Source of the DNA: Herbinix sp.
GTDB lineage: Bacteria; Bacillota; Clostridia; Lachnospirales; Lachnospiraceae
Direction of reading: 5' to 3'
NCBI GenBank assembly: GCA_028701595.1
Contig: JAQVQL010000004.1
Coordinates: 1 to 33,106 of the forward strand
DNA length: 33,106 nt
Below, in pieces: positions 10,001 through 19,000 of the stretch. A model generated the notes under the pieces. The model did not search any database. It had not been told where the DNA came from and was given only the letters and a program-made list of their open reading frames with translations. The stretch's first letter is position 1, and each line of letters begins with the position of its first letter. The translations under genes and the position numbers were made by a program.

Positions 10001-11299
10001 TGTTCTGTCTGGAATAGGGATAGAATCAAAATTAATAATAGGTTCCCTTTTCTGAACATAGTATAGAGGCATCCTCTCAACCTCTACTTTTTGTAAAAAA
10101 TCAAATGGAAATTTATTTGCCACATCTGAATCTGTCAAAACCATAACGGCTCCACTATCATTTAAAATGTATTTCACTCTTTCCATAGGATAATCAATAT
10201 CGATTGACAGGAATGCTCCACCTGCTTTCAGAATTCCTATGATGGCTATCGTATAATTAAGTGATTTTTCTAACATTAATACAACTATACTATCGGGCTT
10301 TACACCTTTATCACGTAATATCTGTGCAATATAATTTGCTCTTTCATTTAATTGTCTATATGTCAGATGCTCATCATTAAAGTAAACTGCTTGTTTATCC
10401 GGATTTTGTTCCACTTGTTCTTCGAATAGCTGTATTGCTGTCTTATCATTTTCATACCAACATGAACTACGGTTAAAAACATCAAGCAAACAACGTTTCT
10501 CATTTTCTAATAAAATATCTAAGTTTTTAATCGGAGTATCAACGTTACTCATAACCTCAGATAATGTCTTTAGGTAATGATGCATAATCCCTCGTATTGT
10601 CGATTCTTTATACAATGCAGCGTTATATTCCAATTTACCAAAGATAGATTCTCCATCTTTCCCAAAGGAAAAGATGATGTTTGGTTTTGTCTCTTGAAAA
10701 TATGATTTGTCCTGTATACCATCCACCAATATAGCAATATCGAATAAAGACGTTTTATTATCAGCAATACTCAGATCATAAAATAGATTTTGGATCGTAT
10801 AATTTTGATTTTCTACAGCTTCCATCATGATTTTTCTAACTTGAATCAAGAGTTCTTTATAACTCATGGATTCATCTAATTGACCTCTCAGTGCCAATAC
10901 CGTATTAATGAACACTCCTTGTTCCTTTTGTTTATAGATTGGTGTTCCTAATATGATATCTTCCTTACCAGTATATTTATTAACTAAGATCATTAATGCA
11001 GCTGAAAAAATCATATGTAACTTTACATCTGATGATTTACTTAGCAATAACAGCTTTTTACATAAATCTTGCTGGATACAAAATTCTTCTTCCTCCATTA
11101 CTTTGCTGCTATTCTCTGGTGCAAAAAAATCACGTGGAAAATAACTAATCGTTAGCTCCCCAGATAGTTTATTCATCCAATATGCCTTTTCAGTTGTCAT
11201 CTGAGCATCAGCTAAAAAGTTGTTTTTATCATAATTATTATTCACAGCAAATACACCTTTCATTAGAATAGTATTGATACTATATAAATCAAAAATCAA
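6968..11299 (-). CDS. NRPS partial C - A (predicted Phe-specific, interrupted by a radical SAM/B12 unit) - T
   Basis: Continuous 1443-aa ORF. A1/A2 (LTYRQLNERAN, LKAGGAFLSIDIDYP) are separated from A3 (YVIYTSGTTGKPKG) by about 600 aa containing CPFECAYCC and a B12-binding fold. A-domain code FDASVWE / IATLPPT / LITAGSA / NAYGPTETTVC = DAWTIAAVC(K), Phe. T domain KGGDSIKAIQ. The ORF start is TTG; internal GTG/ATG starts are possible. Confidence 0.95.
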   Translation of the reverse strand: MIFDLYSINTILMKGVFAVNNNYDKNNFLADAQMTTEKAYWMNKLSGELTISYFPRDFFAPENSSKVMEEEEFCIQQDLCKKLLLLSKSSDVKLHMIFSAALMILVNKYTGKEDIILGTPIYKQKEQGVFINTVLALRGQLDESMSYKELLIQVRKIMMEAVENQNYTIQNLFYDLSIADNKTSLFDIAILVDGIQDKSYFQETKPNIIFSFGKDGESIFGKLEYNAALYKESTIRGIMHHYLKTLSEVMSNVDTPIKNLDILLENEKRCLLDVFNRSSCWYENDKTAIQLFEEQVEQNPDKQAVYFNDEHLTYRQLNERANYIAQILRDKGVKPDSIVVLMLEKSLNYTIAIIGILKAGGAFLSIDIDYPMERVKYILNDSGAVMVLTDSDVANKFPFDFLQKVEVERMPLYYVQKREPIINFDSIPIPDRTLIDYDKYSDYIGQAMVKNSIAIQATRGCPFECAYCCRIWSKTHVTRSADHIFNEIQIYYNIGVRRFVFIDDVFNLNIENGIKLFHKIIDSDMKIQIFFPNGVRGDVLTKEYIDLMIKAGTVSLALSLETASPRLQKYLKKNLDLQKFKENAEYIASTYPNVILNIFTMHGFPTETEEEAMMTLDFIKSIRWFHFPTTEVLKIYPGTEIEKIALENGVTKENIEASLRLPDRALPYTLPFARDFTIKYQTLFLNEYFLNKERLLHVLPIQKKILTEDELVKKYQSYLPIKVDNFDQLLQFFGIGRKELGDASFIQENYGKVERFREKLSVVFPKHEAKADALRILFLDLSSEFNNETDKVCVMKEPPLGQMYLLTYLNDKFKDHITGRIAKAGIDFNNYKELKSIMKEFNPNMIGVRSLSLYRDFFHRTIAFIKQWNINVPIIAGGPYATSEYEEVIKDKNVNIAILGEGEETFYELVKKTLDNHNHIPNKEALQKIKGIAFMYDKDMIREKPDKREILLLDCLLDDNECTKQENLEHINRPDDLAYVIYTSGTTGKPKGVMAENRGLANLQAFFRQQLGVTNQDRILQFANVSFDASVWESFMAMLTGATLYIVDRDTILNNQRFEEYMNENDITIATLPPTYMQNLIPDHIKSLRKLITAGSASNFEIVNEWSSKVEYYNAYGPTETTVCATIWKSEADLKKYNSVPIGKPISNMKCYIVDKNNRLQLLGVVGELCVSGEGLTRGYLNRPDITLEKFVDNPFEEHTKMYRTGDLARWLPDGNIEFLGRTDFQVKIRGHRIEIGEIESTILSHANVNKVVVMAREDNNKEQVLCAYVVHDEALSFNELRDYLTKSLPYYMIPSYFISIDDVPLTPNGKVDTKALLKISSDMNNDMGYQEPRNDAEKRMALIWKEILGVDKIGVDDNFFLKGGDSIKAIQICTRLREACYILEVKDLFQYPTISELCTHITIAKEESALDEDIEEEDDFGGLSAVALEDLMKTLTDKINHK
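8460..10110 (-). other. Radical SAM + B12-binding insertion inside the A domain (between A2 and A3); approximate limits
   Basis: [4Fe-4S] motif RGCPFECAYCC (CxxxCxxC) at about 9893..9922, followed by FVFIDDVFNL, LALSLETASPRLQKYLKKN and MHGFPTETEEEAMMTLDFIK. Then a B12-binding-like region: LRILFLDLSSEF, PPLGQMYLLTYL, IIAGGPYATSEYEEVI, AILGEGEETFYELV, IKGIAFMYDKDMI. Confidence 0.92.
10445..11190 (-). other. Truncated condensation-like domain (C-terminal half only)
   Basis: AYWMNKLSGEL..., IFSAALMILVNKYTGKEDIILGTPI, GVFINTVLALRGQL and NLFYDLSI..LFDIAILV match the second half of C domains. No HHxxxDG is present anywhere upstream in this ORF. Confidence 0.85.
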
Positions 11300-13013
11300 A
11301 ATCCTCCTCTATGTCATCGTTTTGTTTCGCTAGTAATAACTTCTGTACATGTTCTGTATCATCGATATATTTATCTCTATCCTCTAGCTCAACTACAGAT
11401 GGAACAGCATTCCTATGCAGCTTCTTCCATCGTTCATCAGCAGCATATGTTTCCTGTAAGGTATATGGATTTGGTATACCAAGTTTGTTACAATGTTCTA
11501 CGAACCTGAATACACGATCATATACAACCTCTCTTGATGGCTCACCATCATAGATCCAGGTCTGAGATATCAATATTTCCCTCGCCCATTCTGGGTACAA
11601 TAGTTTTCTTTTATTTGACCAATCATCCGAATTTGCTTGTCCAGTATAGAAGAATAAAAACGGATTACATTCAGCTTCCCAGATATCGTCCTTTATGTTT
11701 TCAATCATATCTAAAGTTTTTTGAAAATCTTCCTCTGTCTCGCCTGGATGCCCTATAACAATATATACAGTTGTTTTTATTCCTGCATAAGCCAAGGACG
11801 ATATCGCTCTCATAGATAATTCAGGTGTTATCTTTTTGCCCATGAGATCCAAAACATGCTGTGAACCACTCTCAACTCCCATCCGCGCTCGATAAAATCC
11901 CCCTCTTCGCCACAAAAGAGTATTATCTATATTGCATACTGGTTCTGCTGCACGCAGATAACCATCCCAATATAAACGGGTATTTGATTTCCTAAACTCA
12001 TAAGATAAGTTGTCTATTATCGGATTTAATAGAGAATCCGTCATAAAAAACAATTGTGCTTTATCTTTTTTATAACTATCCAACATTTCTGAAACTGTCT
12101 GTTTCGGCTCTTTTTGCCGATATTCCCCCCAGAACTTGGATACATTACAAAAACTACAATGGAATGGGCAGCTTTTCGACCCTGTCGCTGAAAGATATGG
12201 ATAATATTCTACATTTACATCCGAATGATCTGGTAATATTCTGCATGCGATGTCTACCACCTCAGAATTAATATCTTTTATACTATATACTTTTTGTTGC
12301 TCAGGTAATTCTCCTCTTAAATACTTTAACCAGATGTTATATCCTTCACCCACCATGAACTTATCGATATATGGTGTTTTTTCTACCAGATAATCAAAAT
12401 CTGGAGACCCCATAGTCAGCTGATCTGCAAATACTCCCCCACCCATAACTGTTTTCATATCAGGATATTTTTCTTTTGCCACTTGGAACGCAAATAATGA
12501 AGGCGCTAATGTACCACTGAATACCGAGATTCCAAGATACCGCGGTTTCTCCTGTTCTAGTAAATCTAGTATGTACATTTTTAAGATTGAATAAAAACTT
12601 TTAAGTATTTCATCCAGAACATCTACCTGCTTGGAAGTAATATCACAATAATAATGTGTCCTCACTAAAATCTTAACCAATTCGATGTGCTTTTCTTGAT
12701 CCCTATTATTGATATAAGCCATAAGATGATTTCTAAGGACGTTATAACCAATATTATAGAAATTACCCTGTTTATCTACTGGAATAAATTCTTTTAGGGT
12801 ATCAAAATATTTTCTATTGAGCTCCCATAATTTCGGATTCGTATTTCCATCTGCAGTTCTTACATGATAACCATATGGCTCTAGATAACTTTTTAGCGTA
12901 CAAATTCCCATCGGTGGGGTTAGCGGTGTCCAAAAAGGTAGCAATAGCATAAGAAGATTATTGGGATTTAATCCATTTTCAGATAAATCAACTTCATTTA
13001 TTTTTGTCATCAT
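11289..13013 (-). CDS. B12-binding domain-containing radical SAM protein
   Basis: N-terminal B12-binding-like region (PPMGICTLKSYLEPYGY, VMGGGVFADQ, FMVGEG), then SKSCPFHCSFCNVSKFWGEY (CxxxCxxC), MGVESGSQHVLDLMGK and IVIGHPGETEEDFQKTL. RBS-like GGAGGG upstream. Confidence 0.95.
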   Translation of the reverse strand: MMTKINEVDLSENGLNPNNLLMLLLPFWTPLTPPMGICTLKSYLEPYGYHVRTADGNTNPKLWELNRKYFDTLKEFIPVDKQGNFYNIGYNVLRNHLMAYINNRDQEKHIELVKILVRTHYYCDITSKQVDVLDEILKSFYSILKMYILDLLEQEKPRYLGISVFSGTLAPSLFAFQVAKEKYPDMKTVMGGGVFADQLTMGSPDFDYLVEKTPYIDKFMVGEGYNIWLKYLRGELPEQQKVYSIKDINSEVVDIACRILPDHSDVNVEYYPYLSATGSKSCPFHCSFCNVSKFWGEYRQKEPKQTVSEMLDSYKKDKAQLFFMTDSLLNPIIDNLSYEFRKSNTRLYWDGYLRAAEPVCNIDNTLLWRRGGFYRARMGVESGSQHVLDLMGKKITPELSMRAISSLAYAGIKTTVYIVIGHPGETEEDFQKTLDMIENIKDDIWEAECNPFLFFYTGQANSDDWSNKRKLLYPEWAREILISQTWIYDGEPSREVVYDRVFRFVEHCNKLGIPNPYTLQETYAADERWKKLHRNAVPSVVELEDRDKYIDDTEHVQKLLLAKQNDDIEEDFDF

Positions 13014-13057
13014 ATACCCTCCACAGTGTATTACTGTTATCTTATTTTACTTGTTAA

Positions 13058-16000
13058 TCAGAATTCAAAATCGCTGGTATCATCTGCTGAATATGTTGTA
13101 TCTGCCAAATGAACATTTAAAGACAACCTGATATCTTCCAGCTTTATCTCTTTATGATTCATGATTTGTTCTAAAATCTCAACAAAATGATTGGTCATCG
13201 CATCTATTGTTGAGCGTTTATATAATGAGATAAGATACTCAACTACGATCTTATATCCAGATGCATTTTCCATTACCATCGTTACGATATCGAATTTAGT
13301 AGCTCTACACGCCAATGTATATGGCAAGAGTCTAGTATCTCCCAGACTGATTTCAAAATCATCTGTTTCCTGCAAAGAAAACACAACATCAAATAAAGGA
13401 TTACGATTAGGGTTTCTTTGAACCATTAATTTTCTTATGAGTTGTTCATATGGATAATCTTTATTATCAAGTGCTGTTTTTACTGAATCTTTTACCTCCT
13501 TTAAGAAATCCACAAATGATTTTGTACCTATAGGATGATTACGTAATGCCATCATATCGACAAACATTCCGATTATCTCCTGAAATTCTGGCAGTGACCT
13601 TGTATCTATCGGAGATCCCACGACAATATCATCTTGTCCAGTATATTTGGAAAGCAAGACATAATAGCATGAAAGCATAACCATAAATACAGTAGAACCT
13701 GTCTCTAGTGCAAAAGCATTGATGCTATCACTAAACTCCCGATCTAACTCGACTACTAGCCGATCACCATCAAAAGATTGAAAACTAGGCCTTGGAAAAT
13801 CAGTTTTAAGATTTAGCAGTGGAATTCGATCTGCATATATTCCATACCAATATTCTTCCAGTTTCTTAATACTTTCAGAATTAACAAACTCATTTTGCCA
13901 TGCCACGAAATCTTTGTACTGCAATGGTAATACATTTAGATCCCTTCCTCCATAGATGTCACATAGATCCTTAACAATAAATTTGACCGATGAACCATCA
14001 CAAATGATATGATGTGTATCAAATAGCAATACATATCTCTTATCACCTATCTTCACTAATTCTGTGTGAAATAATGGTGCTTTACTCAAGTCAAAGTTAC
14101 GAATGAAATCATCAAAAAGCTGATCCACTGATGACACATAATCTTCTTTATAATCCAACTGATAATTCACATCCTCATGAACTATTTGGACTATCTCCAT
14201 CTTTCTTAATTCAAATGAAGTTCTTAAGGATTCATGTCGCTTTAATAATTTTTTAAATGATTCTTCCAGTCTAAATCGATCAATTTCGCCTTCAATAATT
14301 CGCACTGCACTCATATTATAGCTATATTTTGCATTATCGAGCTGACTTGCAATATAAACTCTTTTTTGCATAGATGAGATAGGATAAAAATCAGCTTTTT
14401 CCACTCTCTCAATTTTTGAGCTATTTGAACATTCTTTTGTTACAAACATCTTCATATAATTAGCGAATTCTCTTATGGTCGGTTTGTTGAATATTTCCAA
14501 TACACTAAAGTCCGTTCCAAATAATTTATTTATTTTTGCAATAAGAGATATCGCTTTTAATGACTGTCCGCCCATCTCAAAGAAATTGTTACATACGCCT
14601 ACCTTTTCTAGATTAAGTAGTTCTTTCCATACCACAACCATCTTTTCTTCAATCTCATTTGCAGAAGCCTCATAATTATCACTAATGTTGATTTCTGGCT
14701 CTGGTAAGCTCAGTCGATTCACCTTTCCATTAGAAGTCAAAGGCATTTTATCTAAATGTACGAAAATTGATGGAACCATGTATTCTGGTAGCATGTCTAA
14801 AAGCTGACTTCTTAAATCTCTAGTAGGAATCGATTTCTCTGAAACATAGTAAGCACAAATGTATTTGTTATCATTATCGTCTTTCATCATTACCAATGAT
14901 TCCTTTATTTCATAACACTTCAGCAAACACTCTTCGATTTCACCAAGTTCTATTCGAAATCCTCTTAACTTAATTTGAAAATCCATACGACCAAAATACT
15001 CAATATTACCATCAGGAAGCCATCTCGCCAAATCTCCAGTCCGATACATTCTCTGACTTGGATCATATGGAAATGGTACGAACTTCTTTGCATTAAGCTC
15101 CGGTCTGTTATGATATCCTCTCGCAAGTCCATCCCCAATGATACAAAGCTCTCCGACAATCCCAATCGGCTGCAATACATCATATTTATCAAGAATCACT
15201 AATATTATATTATCGATTGGCTTACCAATAGGTACTATCTTAAGTTGAGTATCTGTAGAGCAGTCGAAATAAGAAACATCAACAGTAGCTTCCGTCGGTC
15301 CATAAAGATTTATCAGCTTTGTATTGAATGCTTGATTCAGTATACGATTAAATCGCTCTACCTGTTGCAGGTGAAGTGCCTCCCCACTTGAGAATACATA
15401 TTTAAGAGATTTTAGTTTATCAACATCTGTCTGCCCCTCGATATAATCAAGAAAACAGTTCAGCATGGAAGGTACAAAATGCATAACCGTAATTTTCTGA
15501 TTAAAAATTGCCTCCATAATAAACTTAGGATTTTTTTCAGCATCTGGAGCTAAGAAGCAAACACTCGCCCCAACAAATGACCACCAAAACAGCTCCCAAA
15601 CAGATACATCAAATGTATATGGTGTTTTCTGAAGGATAATATCATCTTCTCCAATCGGGAACGCATTTTGCATCCAATTTAGTCTATTAATCACTGAATA
15701 CTGTTCAATCATGGCTCCTTTTGGTTTTCCTGTCGAACCTGATGTATATATCATATATGCAAGATTACTCGATGTATGAATTGTATCTAGATTTGTATTG
15801 TCTTGTTGATATACTGCATCATCTTCTAAACAAATAATTTGAATATCGCATTCAATTTTGTCTATATACTTTTTCTTACTAAGTAATACCTTAGCTCCAC
15901 TATCTTCAAGCATAAAGTTAATACGATCTTTTGGATAATTCGGATCGATAGGTACATATGCTCCACCCGCTTTCATGATTCCATAGATACCAATCGACAT

Positions 16001-19000
16001 CTCAAAAGAACGATCCAACATGATTGCTACAAGACTGTCCGCTTTCACTCCATTACATCTTAAAGTCCTTGCCAGACGGTTTGCCTTTTGATTCAATTCC
16101 ATATACGTCATACTCTTACCATCAAAAAAGACTGCAATTTTATCAGGTGTCCTATCAACCTGCTCCTCGAACATATGATTAATTGTTTTATGCTTGCAAT
16201 ATTCTTTTTCTGTACAATTGAAGTCATCTAGCAGTCTTCTTGTTTCTTGATCGCTCATTAACTCTATTTTCTGTAAGCTTATTTGGGGATTTTGAATCAC
16301 CGTTTTGATTATATTGATAAAATAATCTGCCATACACTCTATCGTTTCTCTCATGAATAATTTCGTGCAATATTCAAAATTAACATAGAGTAAATCATTT
16401 TCTTCAATCACTTCTAAAGTAAGATCCAATTTTGATATACCTGTTTCATAGTCCTCAAACTTGAAATTCAATCCATCTATGCTCATGTCTGATAATCCCA
16501 TGTTTTGAAATACGAACATTGTATCAAAAATAGGATTTCTAGATAAATCTCTCTTAACACCAAGCTTTTCTACCAATTTACTGAACTGATAATCCTGATT
16601 TTTAAATGCATTCAATGAGTTTTCTTTTACATGATTCAAGAATTGCAGAAATGTATACTCGTTTTTCGGATAATTACGCATAACCAATGTATTTACATAC
16701 ATTCCCAACATATTCTCTAAATCTGCATATCTTCTTCCAGAAATCGGCGATCCGATAATAATATCTTCCTGACTGGTATACTTCATAAGTAAGATGTTAT
16801 ATAGCGCCAAAAAAACCATATATAGTGTCGTCTCTGTCTTATTCGCTAATTGTTTCAAGCTATCTGTGATATCACGATTCAATGTCAATCTAATTGTTTC
16901 ACCAACCAGACTTTGTGTTTTAGGTCTTTGATAATCTAGCGGCAGATTCAAAATAGGCAGCTCATCTGATAGGATACTTAACCAATATCGTTCTTGCTCT
17001 TTCATTTTTTCATCATCAAAATTAATTTTTTGCCATGCAGCAAAATCCTTGTATTGAATCTTCAAATCTGGCAAAGTATTTCCCTGATATAAACTGATCA
17101 GCTCCTTGATTAATATCAATATTGTAGTTCCATCGGAGATGATATGATGGATATCCAAAAAAAGGATATGTCGATCTTGTGCTATTGTAACTAAACATAT
17201 ATTAAATAAAGGAGCTTCTTCCAAGTGAAAAGGCTTTATAAAATCTTTTACAACACCTTCAATGTCATCCTCTCCACAAGTTATAGAATCCATATGTAAT
17301 TCAACGTTATCATGAACAATCTGTACAGGTACTCCATCAATTTGTAAAAATGATGTCCTCAATATCTCATGTCTTTTTACAAGTGTATGAAATGCCTCTT
17401 CCAGACGATGTACATCTAATTCACCGTCTATTTTCACTGCTTCAAAATTATTGTAGGCTATCGTGTTTTTATAGACCATATTAAGTGCATACTGACTATT
17501 CTGTTCAGAAGATAACTCATAATAATCAGACTCTTCTGCTTTTGGAATTATTTCTTTGGATTCTATCTGTTTAAAAACCTCTTTTCTTAAATAATTGGAG
17601 AAATCCGATATTGTAGAGTAATTGAATATTTCTGTAACATTCAATTTAATGTTTAGCTCTTTATTGATTTCATTGATCAGCTTCATTGCAAGGATAGAAT
17701 CGCCACCAAGTTCATAGAAATTATCGTAAATATTGATTTCATCATATCCAAGGCTTTTACCCCAGACTATTGCAACAGCTTCTTCTGTTTCAGTATAGTT
17801 TCCGTCCTTCCTGCCGAGAAGCTTTACTCGATTGCTCAATACACTTTTTCTTTCTTTCATTTTCGCTACATTCGGCTCAAGTTTGGAGAACTCATGAACC
17901 CTTTTAATTACATAGTCTCTTAATTCACCAAATATCTCACCCTTTGAATCCATTAAGTCAATATCATATACTTCTGTCTCACTATTGATTTCTTTCTTTT
18001 CCTTACGTGTTATATAAGTCAAACATCTTGCAGGCATCTTTCCATATATCTTAAAGCTGCTATAAGAAAGTGGAAGATACCTGTTATCTAGGATATATCC
18101 CATTATATTCACAGTAAGATCCATCATAGCTGGATGCAGATCATATACGCTCAAATCGCTTATGTAAATATCTGGTAGTTCCAACTCAGCAAAATACATA
18201 TTGTTCCCAATATATAATTTAACGCGATCAATCCATCTTGGACCGAATTCAAAAAAACCATTAGCGATTTGGTTAAAATTAATTTCTCTAACCTCAATTA
18301 CACATTTGTTTTTCAATTCACTGATATTATGTGACTTTATTACATAATCCTTAATCTCAAAAAATCTTCCTTGCACATGTCTGATCCACTCTCCAGCTGC
18401 CCCATAATTCTCATCTGTGCTACGGCTTGCAACAATGAAACCATAATCTTCGTCTTCTTTATTAACAATGATCTGAAGTGATTTCTTCTCATTCATCTCA
18501 TGAATTGTAAACGGAGTAATATAATTAAAATCTTTTAATTCAATCGCAACATCTCCAAAATATTGCTTGCTTACTTGCTTTACTACTTCAGGATATGCAA
18601 GCCCTGGGATAACATAGTATCCATTCACTTTATGCTCTCCCATAACCCACATATCACTAGGTGTAAACTCAGAAAGATACACATCTTGGTTTACACTATC
18701 AAGCAATAATTGATCGACCATTGGGTGAATTTTTTTATTTTCAGTTCGGGCTATATACGATGCAATCTCCTTATAAGGCTTTTTATTGTGTACGACTTCA
18801 TTGATCTGTTCAGAAACATCAAAGGAAAACCTATGGATCAAATGGATTGCGTCACTATCATAATCCAATTCTCCAATCAATACTTTTGACGTATCTTTGC
18901 TAAATATCGCATCAAATGCTCCGATTGCCTTATCCGTGGTAATTGCTTTGAAGATTGATTTTGTCTTATCAGCATAATCAACCGCCATACCCACTTCCTT

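Noticed and set aside
8460-10110. Insert as a separate gene interrupted by misassembly
   Set aside because: The reading frame is continuous through both junctions and the A-domain sequence resumes exactly where the native A2-A3 loop should continue; an artefact would be unlikely to preserve this. It still merits PCR or long-read confirmation.
10445-11299. Half C domain as a frameshift artefact
   Set aside because: The DNA upstream (11300 onward) encodes the C-terminus of a normal radical SAM protein in frame; no N-terminal C-domain half is found in any frame, so a simple frameshift does not explain it.
13014-13057. Small inverted repeat ACAGT-AATAC-ACTGT between the 3064-aa synthase gene and the radical SAM gene, considered as terminator or regulatory hairpin
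   Set aside because: Only a 5-bp stem with no U-tract, immediately ahead of a ribosome binding site; too weak to call.
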